From Chloroflexota bacterium (GTDB lineage Bacteria > Chloroflexota > Anaerolineae > Caldilineales > Caldilineaceae), in assembly GCA_018969295.1 (NCBI GenBank), contig JAGWYN010000022.1:1-64000 (forward strand): DNA of 64,000 bases, in the 5' to 3' direction. Shown here in pieces: positions 1 through 9,198 of this stretch. Under the pieces are notes generated by a model. The model searched no databases, had not been told where the DNA came from, and was given only the letters and a program-made list of their open reading frames with translations. A program made the position numbers and the translations under genes. How positions within the stretch are numbered: position 1 is the first letter of the stretch; each line of letters opens with the position of its first letter.

Positions 1-699
1 CACGGGGCCGTCGTGCTGACCCCGACGACGACCAGCGTGGCGATCGCCGCCGGCTACCACAACGGCAGCGGTGTCGTTCCAGGAGACACCGACCTGGCGG
101 CCGCCAACATCAAAAATGGGGTCAATTTGTTTGGGGTGACAGGTACGCTCTCCAGTGCCGGTCTTCCCAAAACAGGACAGACCACATCGTACGTTACCGG
201 CGATGACGGCGATCTCGAACGCGGTATCGCCCCACCTGCCCCTCGCTTTACCGACAACAGCAATGGCACGGTGACCGACAACCTGACTGGACTGATCTGG
301 CTGAAGAGCGCCAATTGCGGGGGAACAGGAATTTCTTGGACAAACGCATTTACATTTACTAACTCGCTGCGTGATGGATGGACTGGCGATGGCAGTGGCG
401 GAGACTGCGGGCTTTCAGACGGTTCGACCGCTGGTCAGTGGCGCGTGCCCAATGTGCGTGAGCTGCAAAGCCTGATTCATTACGGGTATGGCTCTCCCGC
501 ACTGTCCAACACAGCAGGAACAGGAAAGTGGACGGAGGGAAATCCTTTCACCGGCGTCCAGTCAGATTACTACTGGACGAGCACCACCTTTGTAAACGGC
601 CCATCCATGGCCTTTTCCGTCATGTTCAACACCGGCTTCCACAGCTATTACGGCAAGACTTCTCCATACTGGGTGTGGCCGGTGCGTGGCGGACAATGA
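1..699 (+). CDS. DUF1566 (Lcl C-terminal) domain protein, 5' partial
   Basis: The reading frame is open to the left edge, so the true start lies outside; the GTG at 13 is only the first possible internal start. A stretch near the visible N-terminus (AAGYHNGSGVVPGDTDL) is of the kind that often precedes DUF1566. The rest reads as DUF1566: FTDNSNGTVTDNLTGLIWLK, then WRVPNVRELQSL, then YYWTSTT and a final WPVRGG. DUF1566 has a C-type-lectin-like fold and is usually found on surface or secreted ligand-binding proteins. The last 45 residues are rich in Asn, Ser, Tyr and Gly, as in known hypervariable DUF1566 proteins. It faces the BTAD regulator across a 57-bp gap. Its ligand is unknown. Confidence 0.8.
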   Translation, partial: HGAVVLTPTTTSVAIAAGYHNGSGVVPGDTDLAAANIKNGVNLFGVTGTLSSAGLPKTGQTTSYVTGDDGDLERGIAPPAPRFTDNSNGTVTDNLTGLIWLKSANCGGTGISWTNAFTFTNSLRDGWTGDGSGGDCGLSDGSTAGQWRVPNVRELQSLIHYGYGSPALSNTAGTGKWTEGNPFTGVQSDYYWTSTTFVNGPSMAFSVMFNTGFHSYYGKTSPYWVWPVRGGQ

Positions 700-756
700 C
701 CTCCTTGAATGACATCCTTCTGTGTTGGGCAGCCATGGCCACCCGATGTAGAGCCC

Positions 757-2634
757 TCAGAGCCAGACAAGCTGCGGGTCGTTCACAGAGGGCTCCCCGA
801 GCCTGCCCGCACATTGACGCACGAAACGAACGATTAAAGTGGGAAGCGCCAGAGTGCCCTGCTGGCCAATCACCCACCCCTGGCGCACCAGCGAGCCAAG
901 CGCTTCCAGATACGCTGCATACTCCTGGCCGAGGCGCTCCCCCAAAATCGACGTGGACAGCGGCTGTACTTCCTCAGCCAGAGCCCGCACGATCTGTTGT
1001 TCCAGAGAAGAGAACCCCTCGAACTGCTGAACCAAAAGATGGCGCAGCTGTTGAAAAATCGGGGTTCCTCCCTGCACAAACCGATCAGAGTCGCTGCCAA
1101 ACAGGCTGAACACACTCTCCGCCACCGCAGCCAAAGCCAACGGGTTGCCCTGATAGGCTGTGTGGAGAGCAGAGAAAGTCGCAGCACTGCCCCGCACCCC
1201 ACACTCGTTCAAAAATGTGTGGGTCTCGGCTACCGTCAACCCCTCCAACAGGAGCGAGCGTGCCGTCAGATAGTCTTCTTCCAGCCGGCTGAATTCAGGA
1301 GGCACGGCACGCCCAATCAACACGACCGTGCTGCGGTGCACCGTGCCCACAACTGCCTGCAGCAGTGCAGAAAATCCCTGATAGGCGGGCTGCAGCTGGC
1401 TTGTGCAGCTCCCCGGTTGCCACACTTCTTCGACATTGTCCAAAACAAACAGCGAACGCCGCCTCTCGAACTGCTGCAGCAAAAACGGCAACATCTGTTC
1501 GACAGTGCCGTCGGACACAGCCCTGTCCTCCCCCAACACCTGCAGCCACACACGCACCACAGCCGCCAACGAAGTCATTGTCTGCAGCGAAATCCAGCAA
1601 CAACACTCGTACCCCACAGGATTGGGCCCTGTGGCCCCAGGCTGTTCCTGTGGCCGGCCAGCCTGGGTGTGGATCCAGTGGGCCACCAGCTGCGTTTTTC
1701 CCTGACCAGGCAAACCAAAGACACCGGCCAGCTGTATACCTCTACTGTCTGCCCAGCTGCTCAGCAGCGCCAGCTCGGCAGTCCGCCCCACCAGCCGCTG
1801 AGAACGTGGCACAGTTGACAGCCCCGCCCCCTCCACAGGCTGCACTCTCGGGAGAGCGCCCACAGCCTCCTCCTCTCCCTGCCTCTGCTCTCCCCGCTCA
1901 GAAAAAAACTGACCTGCTCGAATCTGTTCGTACAGCGCAACCGTCTCCGGCGAAGGTGTGATCGCCAGTTCGTCCGCCAGGATGCGTCGGCAAATCTCAA
2001 ATTGGGCCAGGGCCGATCGGGGCTGACCACTGCGCGCCAAAAACAGCATTCGCTGCCGGTGAGCTGCCTCGTGCGCCGAATCCAACGCCAGCAGATGATT
2101 GGTCGCATCCAGCCCAAGTTCATCCTCCTGGTGCTGCAGCGCATGCTCCGCAAGCCTCTGCCACCCCTGGACAACCAGATTGTGCAGGTAGGTACGCCTG
2201 GCTGCCAGCCACTCCTCAAACACAGGAGCGTTGCGCACATGAAAACCAGCCAAAAATTCACCGCGGTACAGCAGCAGCACCTCCCGAAACCCCTGCGGGT
2301 TGGCGTGGAGCAGTTCGTTTGTCAGGTAGGTCTGCAGAACCCCAACATCCACCCAGCAGGGCACCCGGCGGTCCAAATACGTTTCATGTCGGGCCGTGAC
2401 AAGGCTCGTCCCCAACATCCTGCGCAGTTCGTAGAGCGCCCCACGCAGATTTTTGCGTGCCAGATCGTCGCCCAGCTCGCTCCACAAAAGATTGGCCAGC
2501 GTTTCACGCGTCTGGGGCAGACCTGTCACCGCCAGATAGACCACAAGAGCCAGCAATTTCCCGTTGAGCGCGCTGACCAACGACCTGCCATCCAGTCCGA
2601 TTTCCGGCGTCCCCGTCAGAACCATCCTCAACAT
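757..2634 (-). CDS. BTAD-family (SARP/AfsR-like) transcriptional regulator with NTPase domain
   Basis: About 625 residues. The start chosen is ATG 2634, giving MLRMVLTGTPEIGLDG, the usual opening of the OmpR-type winged helix in this family; a TTG at 2655 would add seven residues. A DNA-binding domain (about 1-90) is followed by a bacterial transcriptional activation domain (about 90-240, ending near ITPSPETVALYEQI). Next comes a STAND-type NTPase with Walker A GLPGQGKT (about residue 310) and Walker B LFVLDNVEEV (about 395). It stops just after the winged-helix part of the NTPase region and lacks the long TPR or WD40 sensor of large AfsR-like proteins. It is divergent from the sugar ABC operon at 3223, so control of that operon is possible but unproven. 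Confidence 0.85.
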   Translation of the reverse strand: MLRMVLTGTPEIGLDGRSLVSALNGKLLALVVYLAVTGLPQTRETLANLLWSELGDDLARKNLRGALYELRRMLGTSLVTARHETYLDRRVPCWVDVGVLQTYLTNELLHANPQGFREVLLLYRGEFLAGFHVRNAPVFEEWLAARRTYLHNLVVQGWQRLAEHALQHQEDELGLDATNHLLALDSAHEAAHRQRMLFLARSGQPRSALAQFEICRRILADELAITPSPETVALYEQIRAGQFFSERGEQRQGEEEAVGALPRVQPVEGAGLSTVPRSQRLVGRTAELALLSSWADSRGIQLAGVFGLPGQGKTQLVAHWIHTQAGRPQEQPGATGPNPVGYECCCWISLQTMTSLAAVVRVWLQVLGEDRAVSDGTVEQMLPFLLQQFERRRSLFVLDNVEEVWQPGSCTSQLQPAYQGFSALLQAVVGTVHRSTVVLIGRAVPPEFSRLEEDYLTARSLLLEGLTVAETHTFLNECGVRGSAATFSALHTAYQGNPLALAAVAESVFSLFGSDSDRFVQGGTPIFQQLRHLLVQQFEGFSSLEQQIVRALAEEVQPLSTSILGERLGQEYAAYLEALGSLVRQGWVIGQQGTLALPTLIVRFVRQCAGRLGEPSVNDPQLVWL

Positions 2635-3222
2635 CCACACCGCGCTCCCACACAAAAGCGTTTCGCTTCAACCAGCGGCCAGATCCACTTTGGATTCCTC
2701 GGTTCGTCTATTTTCATTTTGCGTTCGCTCAATTTACAGAACAAATTCAAGAAAGTTGTGGGAGCCGTCCCTCCCAAACAACTTTCGCATCCGCCACGTG
2801 TGCATTGCGCCGACGGCTCGTTGTGCACCCGTACTCATTGGCTGCCCGCAGGAATGTGCGTGCAGCAGCCAGAAATTAGAATCCATTATACAAAAAAATC
2901 AAGTACGCGGGTTACCAAACAGTCAAGGATCAGAGTCAGGGTTTTTTAGCAAAAAAGTCGGGGTTTTGTGTCGGAAGTGCTGTTCCGTTCGCTGCAAATG
3001 TGCGGTTTGACAGATTCGAATTCGTACAGATACAATGCAGGAATACCTGTCTGTTTACAAAATGCTATCCAGTCTCTGGGACGAAAAAACCCATTGCACA
3101 GTTGTTTGAAAATTTTGTCTGCGCCACACCGTTCCCCAATGCAAGCAGCCAATTTTTGTATCAAACAACACCCTTTGCAGTCAATTCAGTCTGATTGAGC
3201 ACCAAATCAAGGAGAATTTCCC
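2635..3222. other. Divergent intergenic region, AT-richer than its neighbours
   Basis: This 588-bp gap lies between the BTAD regulator and the ABC operon. It is visibly richer in A and T than the flanking genes and holds the promoter at 3007-3036. Short repeats such as TTTTTTAGCAAAAAA near 2945 are seen, but no RNA gene or convincing small ORF. It leaves about 180 nt of leader between the predicted transcription start and the solute-binding protein. Confidence 0.6.
3007..3036 (+). promoter_or_regulatory. Sigma-70-type promoter for the sugar ABC operon
   Basis: The -35 box TTGACA (3007-3012) is a perfect consensus. After an 18-bp spacer comes TACAAT (3031-3036), five of six matches to TATAAT. 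The spacer contains the 8-bp palindrome CGAATTCG (3017-3024), a possible operator half. The predicted start is near 3043. Confidence 0.65.
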
Positions 3223-4575
3223 ATGAAGCAGAATGGAATCAACCGGCGCCAGTTTTTGCAGTGGAGCGCCCTGACCACCGGCGCAGCCGTGCTGGCCGCC
3301 TGTGCGCCGGCAGCTGCCCCCAGCGCAGCAACGGGCGAAGAGGCACCGGCAGCCGCCCCCTCGACAGTCTCTTATTGGTACGCCTGGGGCAATCTGGACC
3401 CGGCGATGGCCAAGATCATCGAGACCGAAGAGTTCCAAACCCATCTGGGCGGCGCGACCGTCGAATACAAAGGCTCCACCAACAGCGACGCGCTTCTGAC
3501 CGCCGTCGCCGCCGGCACCCCGCCAGATGGCGCCTCAAATTACAGTTATGTCGAGTTGTTCACCCGTGGGGCGACGATCGACGTCACCGACATGGTCGCC
3601 GCCAGCTCGGTGATCGACGGCGACGATGTCCTCGAAGGGCTGTGGAACAGCGCCTTCTGGGACGGCAAGATGATGGGCGTGCCCGGTATCGAGGGCTATC
3701 TCTGGTGGGGGCTCAACGTTAACGTCGACAAAGCAGAAAAAGCCGGGCTGGACACCACGACCCTCCCCAAAACCTGGGACGAAGTTTTCGAGTGGCACAA
3801 AGCACTCACCACCAAAGACGAGGCCGGCAATCTGCTGCAATTTGGACTCGACCCCTACGACGCCATGGCCAACGAGCCAGACTTCATCTCGGCCTCCTTT
3901 GGCTTCAAATGGTGGGACGAGGAGACCGGCAAGTTCGACCTCAACAACCCACGCATGGCCGAAGGGCTCAATGTGCTGGGCGAATTCATCCGCTACGCCG
4001 GCCCCGACCAATTTGCCGGCATGCGCCAGGTCGAAGGACAGGGCACCTGGGGCGCCGCATACAATGCCGGCGTGCAGAATATGATTATGGAAGGCTACTG
4101 GCACCCCGGGGAAACCCAGATCCAGCAGCCCGATGTCGCCCAGTACAACCGGGCCTCGTGGGCCCCAGTGCCGGCCGACCGCAAAGACGCCAATATCATG
4201 GCGACCGGCGCCCACTTTGTTGTGATCTTCAACCAGTCCAAAAATAAAGAGGGCGGCTTCAAGATCGGCGAGTTCTTCAACACCAACACAGCCCAGGACA
4301 TCATTTTCAACGAGGTCGGCTGGATCCACGGACGCAAGTCGTGGCTGGCCACCGTGGACAAGAGCACCTTCCCCGGCCTCGATTTCTATGTCGACGCCGC
4401 CAACAACGTCACCGAATGGACTGTGGGACGCCGCTGCCCGATCAACGCGTTTGTCATCAACCAATATACCGAACTGCGCGAACAGGTCTTCCGCGACCTG
4501 ATCAGCCCGGAAGCTGCTGCCGAAGAGCTGCAAAAACGCGCCGAGGCCGAATGGCAGGCCCAGGGATTGGGATAA
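3223..4575 (+). CDS. Sugar ABC transporter solute-binding protein (Tat lipoprotein)
   Basis: 450 residues, family 1 extracellular solute-binding protein. The N-terminus has a twin-arginine motif (NRRQFLQW), a hydrophobic stretch and a lipobox (VLAAC, Cys about 27), so it should be exported folded by Tat and anchored to the membrane. An Ala/Pro-rich linker follows, then the mature domain with the Trp/Tyr-rich segments typical of carbohydrate binders (YWYAWGNLDPA, EGYWHPGE). A strong ribosome site, AGGAGA, lies 8 nt before the ATG. It is the first gene of a transporter operon with two permeases; no ATPase subunit is encoded here, so a shared MsmK-type ATPase elsewhere is likely. The exact sugar cannot be read from sequence. 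Confidence 0.92.
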   Translation: MKQNGINRRQFLQWSALTTGAAVLAACAPAAAPSAATGEEAPAAAPSTVSYWYAWGNLDPAMAKIIETEEFQTHLGGATVEYKGSTNSDALLTAVAAGTPPDGASNYSYVELFTRGATIDVTDMVAASSVIDGDDVLEGLWNSAFWDGKMMGVPGIEGYLWWGLNVNVDKAEKAGLDTTTLPKTWDEVFEWHKALTTKDEAGNLLQFGLDPYDAMANEPDFISASFGFKWWDEETGKFDLNNPRMAEGLNVLGEFIRYAGPDQFAGMRQVEGQGTWGAAYNAGVQNMIMEGYWHPGETQIQQPDVAQYNRASWAPVPADRKDANIMATGAHFVVIFNQSKNKEGGFKIGEFFNTNTAQDIIFNEVGWIHGRKSWLATVDKSTFPGLDFYVDAANNVTEWTVGRRCPINAFVINQYTELREQVFRDLISPEAAAEELQKRAEAEWQAQGLG

Positions 4576-4619
4576 TCGAACCGCCCGCAGGGCTGTAGAG
4601 ACTACCGCTGACCGTGCAC

Positions 4620-4647
4620 CCCTATCCAGCCTGCGGGCTGGATAGGG
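4620..4647 (+). terminator. Intercistronic hairpin after the solute-binding protein gene
   Basis: Perfect 12-bp stem CCCTATCCAGCC / GGCTGGATAGGG with a TGCG tetraloop, not followed by a T-run. In ABC operons such hairpins usually protect the binding-protein mRNA or cause partial termination, giving more binding protein than permease. Confidence 0.6.
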
Positions 4648-4701
4648 AATTCCCCCCCACCTACCGCCCGCCATTCTCGTCCCCGATTTCGTGGAGGCAC
4701 C

Positions 4702-5619
4702 ATGACGGCCATTACACCCCGCGTGCGCGGGATGACCAAGACCGAAAAGCGCAATCAGCTGTTGGGAATGCTCTTTATCTCCCCCTGGCTGCTTGGCTTC
4801 CTGCTCTTTGCGCTCTTTCCTCTGGTCGCATCGCTGTACTACAGCATGACCAACTACGACTTCATCCGTCAGCCGCAGTTCATCGGCGTCACCAATTACA
4901 CGCGGCTCTTCACAGTCGACCCCGACTTCTGGACGGTCATGTACAATACGCTCTACTATGTCGGCTTCGGCGTGCCCCTGGGAATCGCCGTCGCCTTCCT
5001 GATCGCCAACCTGCTCAACAGCAATATCCAAGGCCGCACCTTCTTCCGTTCGGTGATCTACATCCCGTCGATCGTGCCAGCCGTCTGCACCGCCATGGTC
5101 TGGCTCTTCATCCTCAACGTCCAGTACGGCGTGATCAACGGCGTCCTGAAAACACTCGGCGTCCCCACCATCCCCTTCCTCTCCAGCCCAGAGCTGGCCA
5201 AACCCTCGCTGATCCTGATCTATGTCTGGGCACAAGGCACAGCCGTCGTCATCTTCCTGGCCGCCTTGCAGGATGTGCCGCGCTCGCTCTACGATGCCGC
5301 ACTGGTCGACGGCGCCAATGCCTGGGCCCGCTTCTGGAATGTCACCGTGCCCATGTGCACCCCGGTGCTCCTCTTCAATTTCATCATGGGGATCATCTCG
5401 GCCTTCCAGGATTTTACCCTGCCGTTCGTGTTGACCGGCGGCGGCCCCATGAAATCTACCGAGTTTTACGTGGTCAGCCTCTACCGCAATGCCTTTGTCC
5501 AGTTCAGCATCGGCAAGGCGTCGGCCATGGCCTGGATTCTCTTTTTGATTATCCTGCTCTTCTCGGTGCTCCTCTTCCGCTCATCGGCACGCTGGATCTA
5601 CTATGGAGGTGAAAAATGA
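4702..5619 (+). CDS. Sugar ABC transporter permease (MalF/UgpA type)
   Basis: 305 residues with about six membrane segments. The first begins near LLGMLFISPWLLGFLLFALF. The EAA-loop signature that contacts the ATPase is visible as YDAALVDGANAWARFWNVTVP, about residues 200-220. Ribosome site GGAGG lies 5 nt before the ATG. It forms the channel together with the next gene, which overlaps it by 4 bp (ATGA), a sign of translational coupling. Confidence 0.93.
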   Translation: MTAITPRVRGMTKTEKRNQLLGMLFISPWLLGFLLFALFPLVASLYYSMTNYDFIRQPQFIGVTNYTRLFTVDPDFWTVMYNTLYYVGFGVPLGIAVAFLIANLLNSNIQGRTFFRSVIYIPSIVPAVCTAMVWLFILNVQYGVINGVLKTLGVPTIPFLSSPELAKPSLILIYVWAQGTAVVIFLAALQDVPRSLYDAALVDGANAWARFWNVTVPMCTPVLLFNFIMGIISAFQDFTLPFVLTGGGPMKSTEFYVVSLYRNAFVQFSIGKASAMAWILFLIILLFSVLLFRSSARWIYYGGEK

Positions 5620-6533
5620 CGAGCATCCCCCAGACAGTCTCCACACCCGCCCAGGTCGTCCAACACCCATCCCACCGCTCCCAGGTGCTGCTCGGCTGGC
5701 TCACTCGGAGCGCCACCTATATCCTCCTGGTTCTGCTCGGGATCACCTGGATTTTTCCGCTCTACTGGATGGCCACCTCGTCACTCAAAGACGACCCCCA
5801 AATCTATACCGTGCCGCCCGTCCTGATCCCCGACCCAGCCTTTTGGAACAATTTCGGCGACGCCTGGACCCGCTTCGACTTCAATCTGGCCGCCTTCAAT
5901 TCGGTCTTCCTCTACTCGCTGCCAGTCACCTTCTTTACCCTGCTCTCGTCGATGGTCGTCGCCTACGGCTTCGCCAAAATTTCCTGGCGCGGACGTGAAC
6001 CGCTTTTCTGGATCTGTATCGCGACCATGATGCTGCCCTGGCAGGTGACCATGGTGCCGCTCTTCATCACCTTCAAACAGTTCGGCTGGATCAACACCTA
6101 CTGGCCTTTTGTCGTCCCCTCCCTCTTCGGCAACGCCTATTTCATTTTCCTGCTGCGCCAGTTCTTCCGCAGTATCCCCGAAGAGCTCTCCGACGCCGCC
6201 CGCATCGACGGCGCCGACGAGTTCGGGATTCTCTGGCGGATCGTGCTCCCCCTCTCCAAACCAGCCATCGCCGTCGTTCTGCTCTTTCGCTTCCTTTGGT
6301 CTTGGAACGATTACCTGGGCCCGCTGATCTACATCAACACCGAAGCAATGCAGCCGCTGGCCCTGGCCATCTACCGCATGCGCACCCTGGCCCTGAGCAT
6401 GGGCACCACCTCCATGGCCTACCCCCATCTGATGGCCGTCAGCACGCTCGTGGCGCTGCCTATTATTCTGATCTTCATTTTTGCCCAGCGAACCTTCATC
6501 GAAGGGATCTCCACCACAGGGCTGAAGGGCTAG
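5616..6533 (+). CDS. Sugar ABC transporter permease (MalG/UgpE type)
   Basis: 305 residues, partner permease. It has an N-terminal cytoplasmic stretch, then TYILLVLLGITWIFPLYWM as first membrane helix, and an EAA loop near SDAARIDGADEFGILWRIVLPL. Its ribosome site GGAGGTG lies inside the end of the upstream permease. The C-terminus (FIEGISTTGLKG) is the standard ending for MalG-like permeases, so the gene is complete. Eight nt separate it from the PhyH gene, which should be co-transcribed. Confidence 0.93.
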   Translation: MTSIPQTVSTPAQVVQHPSHRSQVLLGWLTRSATYILLVLLGITWIFPLYWMATSSLKDDPQIYTVPPVLIPDPAFWNNFGDAWTRFDFNLAAFNSVFLYSLPVTFFTLLSSMVVAYGFAKISWRGREPLFWICIATMMLPWQVTMVPLFITFKQFGWINTYWPFVVPSLFGNAYFIFLLRQFFRSIPEELSDAARIDGADEFGILWRIVLPLSKPAIAVVLLFRFLWSWNDYLGPLIYINTEAMQPLALAIYRMRTLALSMGTTSMAYPHLMAVSTLVALPIILIFIFAQRTFIEGISTTGLKG

Positions 6534-6541
6534 GTACATCG

Positions 6542-7456
6542 ATGGACATTCTCCCACGGGAACGCCCGCTGCGCAGCAACGGCTTTGCCCTCGCTTCCCA
6601 GCCAGAACGGCTGGGCCGGCTGACCCCCACCCCCCCAGGCCAGCCGATCAAGGCGCTGAGAGAACAGTACGCCGCCCAGGGCTATCTCTGGCTCAAACAG
6701 CTGCTCGACCCGACGCTCGTCTGGGAATTCCGGGAGCGCTATTTTGCTGCCCTGGCCCACACCGGGCTGCTCGCTGCCGGCAGCAACCCGCGCGACGGCC
6801 TCTACGCCGGCGGCGGCGAAGACAAACGGCTGGTCACCGCCAAAACCGTCGAAATCGCCCGCTGGGCCGCCTATGAAGCCTTCTGCCTTTCCCGCCCGAT
6901 CGTCGATTTCTACGAGGCGTTCTTCGACGCCCCCGTCTATCTGCACAAACGAATGCTCATCCGCTTTACCCGCCCCCACGATCCCGCCTGCACCGGCGCC
7001 CACTACGACCTCGTCTATCTGCGCGCCGGCACCGACGAGCTCTGCACCAGCTGGATCCCCCTCGGCGAGATCCCAGTCGAAATGGGCGGGCTGGTCTACC
7101 TGGAAGGCTCCGACCGCTGGGGCCGACGCATGGAAGCCGAATTTGCCCTCAAAAACGCCGATCTCTCCCCCGAAGAACGGCTGAGCGCCTACAACCGCAA
7201 TATGAACGAGGGAGGCTGGCTGACCAAAAATCTGCCCGAACTGGCCGACCGCCTCGCAACCCGCTGGCTGATCGCCGACTACGAAGCTGGCGATATGGTG
7301 GTGCACAGCCCCTATATGATCCACGCCTCCACCCTCAACGAAAACCCCCACGGGGTGATGCGCCTCTCCACCGACATCCGCTTCCAGCGAGCCAGCGACA
7401 CGATCGACCCCCGCTGGCAGAACCACTGGCACCCAGACGATGAAAAAAAGTTCTAA
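6542..7456 (+). CDS. Phytanoyl-CoA dioxygenase (PhyH) family protein, first copy
   Basis: 304 residues from ATG 6542; AGGT lies 6 nt upstream. The family consists of Fe(II)/2-oxoglutarate-dependent oxygenases with a double-stranded beta-helix. The metal motif HxD is visible as AHYDLVYL, the distal His lies in VVHSPYMIHAS, and the Arg expected to hold 2-oxoglutarate is probably in MRLSTDIRF, so it is expected to be active. It directly follows the permeases (8 nt), and the FG-GAP lipoprotein begins 18 nt later. The context points to hydroxylation of an imported sugar or sugar conjugate rather than of phytanoyl-CoA, but this is inferred from position only. Confidence 0.85.
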   Translation: MDILPRERPLRSNGFALASQPERLGRLTPTPPGQPIKALREQYAAQGYLWLKQLLDPTLVWEFRERYFAALAHTGLLAAGSNPRDGLYAGGGEDKRLVTAKTVEIARWAAYEAFCLSRPIVDFYEAFFDAPVYLHKRMLIRFTRPHDPACTGAHYDLVYLRAGTDELCTSWIPLGEIPVEMGGLVYLEGSDRWGRRMEAEFALKNADLSPEERLSAYNRNMNEGGWLTKNLPELADRLATRWLIADYEAGDMVVHSPYMIHASTLNENPHGVMRLSTDIRFQRASDTIDPRWQNHWHPDDEKKF

Positions 7457-7474
7457 ACTCTCCAGGACCTTACT

Positions 7475-9160
7475 GTGAACAGCCGCATCCTCCCTTTCCT
7501 CTTCTTGAAGCTGGCCAGCCTCCTCCTGGCCAGCCTCCTGGCCGGCTGCCAGCCTGCTCCCCCCCCGGCAGCCCCCCTGCCCGCCTCCTTGCCTGCCGCC
7601 CCTGCAAAGCTGACCCATCTCCCGCTCTCTGGGAACCCTGTCTGCAGCGGCAGCTTTGTCTCCCATCGGCTGGATTTCACCACCGGCACCCGCCTGCGCG
7701 AGATCGGCACCTACATCAGCAACGGCGCCGGTGTCGCTGCCAATGACCTGGACCAGGACGGCCTGCTCGACCTGGTCTTTGCCAGCGTCGACGGCGACAG
7801 CACCCTCCTGTGGAACGAAGGCGGGCTCAATTTTACCCCCCAGCCGCTCCCCGCCCGCTTCACCCGCGCCGTCTCCACCGTCGATGTCGACGGCGACGGC
7901 TGGACCGATCTCTTCTTCACCCACCGAGGACGCGCCGGCATCTCCTTCTGGCACAACCAGGGCCCCGCCGCTGTAGGAGAGCGGCCCCGCTTCGAGCTGC
8001 ACCCCCTGACCGGCGTCGACAGCTACGCCTACGCCATGGGCTGGGGAGACAGCGACGGCAACGGCCGCCTCGACCTGGTCACCGGCTCCTACGGCGTTGA
8101 ACTCACACAGCACGGCGTCGCTGCCGACGACCCGCAGGCCGGCGTGCACCTCCACCTCCAACAGGAGGACGGCTGGCACACCCAGGTGCTCGCCCCCGAC
8201 GCCGAAACCCTCTCGCTGGCTTTTCTCGACCTGACCGGAGACGGCCACCCAGAAATCTGGGCCGCCAATGACTTCGGGCTGGAAGACCACGTCTGGACAC
8301 GCCAGGGGAACCGCTGGCAGAGAGCCGACCTCTTCGCCCAGACCTCGTACAGCACCATGACGATCGAATGGGGCGACATCGCCAACAACGGCCAGCTGAC
8401 CCTCTTCACCACCGACATGAATCCCTACGACATCCACCCGCGCACGCTGGCCGCCTGGCTGCCCACCGTCACCCAGCTGGCAGCTCAAAAACGCGCCGAC
8501 GACGTACAGGTCATGGCCAACGTGCTGCTGACACGCGCCAGCGACGGACGCTGGCACGACCAGGCAACCCGCCAGGGAGTCGATGCCTCCGGCTGGAGCT
8601 GGGCCGCCCGCTACGGCGACCTCGACCAGGACGGCCTGCTCGACCTCTATGTCGTCAATGGCATGATCGCCGCCGACCTCTTCGGCCACCTGCCCAACGC
8701 CGAGCTGGTCGAAGAAAACCAGGCTTACCGCAACCAGGGCCAGCGCTTTACCCCCGCCCCAGAATGGCAGCTGGGCTCCACAGCCAGCGGACGCGGCATG
8801 CTCATGGCCGACCTCGACAACGATGGCGACCTCGATATCGCCGTCAACAACCTGCGCAGCTTCGCCCAGCTGCACGAAAACCAACTCTGCAGCGGCGCCA
8901 GCCTGCAAGTGGAGCTGCAGTGGCTTTCTACCCAAAACCGCAGCGCCCTCGGCGCCCAGCTGCTCCTGACCACCGACTCCGGCATCCTGCGCCGCGATGT
9001 GCGCGCCTCGGGCAGCTATCTTTCCGGTGACCCCACACGCCTCCATTTCGGATTCCCCACAGGAACTACGCTGCAACGGCTGGACATCTACTGGCCAGAT
9101 GGAACCCTGTCTTCGTTCGAAAACCCGCCAGACCATGGCCTGCTCCGGGTGACCCGCTGA
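7475..9160 (+). CDS. FG-GAP/VCBS repeat lipoprotein with ASPIC/UnbV domain
   Basis: 561 residues from GTG 7475 (AGGA about 8 nt upstream). A hydrophobic leader ends in the lipobox LLAGC, so it is probably a surface lipoprotein. Repeated Asp-rich calcium-binding loops (LDQDGLLDLVF, VDVDGDGWTDLFF, LDQDGLLDLYV, LDNDGDLDIAV) mark FG-GAP/VCBS blades of a beta-propeller. The C-terminal part, about 490-555 (RSALGAQLLL, WPDGTLSSFENPP), matches the ASPIC/UnbV module. Such proteins are usually linked to adhesion or binding of surface polymers. Its place in the carbohydrate operon suggests substrate capture. Confidence 0.85.
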   Translation: MNSRILPFLFLKLASLLLASLLAGCQPAPPPAAPLPASLPAAPAKLTHLPLSGNPVCSGSFVSHRLDFTTGTRLREIGTYISNGAGVAANDLDQDGLLDLVFASVDGDSTLLWNEGGLNFTPQPLPARFTRAVSTVDVDGDGWTDLFFTHRGRAGISFWHNQGPAAVGERPRFELHPLTGVDSYAYAMGWGDSDGNGRLDLVTGSYGVELTQHGVAADDPQAGVHLHLQQEDGWHTQVLAPDAETLSLAFLDLTGDGHPEIWAANDFGLEDHVWTRQGNRWQRADLFAQTSYSTMTIEWGDIANNGQLTLFTTDMNPYDIHPRTLAAWLPTVTQLAAQKRADDVQVMANVLLTRASDGRWHDQATRQGVDASGWSWAARYGDLDQDGLLDLYVVNGMIAADLFGHLPNAELVEENQAYRNQGQRFTPAPEWQLGSTASGRGMLMADLDNDGDLDIAVNNLRSFAQLHENQLCSGASLQVELQWLSTQNRSALGAQLLLTTDSGILRRDVRASGSYLSGDPTRLHFGFPTGTTLQRLDIYWPDGTLSSFENPPDHGLLRVTR

Positions 9161-9198
9161 ACAGTCCCTCATCCCAGACCTTCTTAAGGAGAAACTGT

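Noticed and set aside
2946..3198. Small frames in the leader of the sugar ABC operon
   Set aside because: Several overlapping short frames without ribosome sites or conserved features; the region is better explained as promoter and leader.
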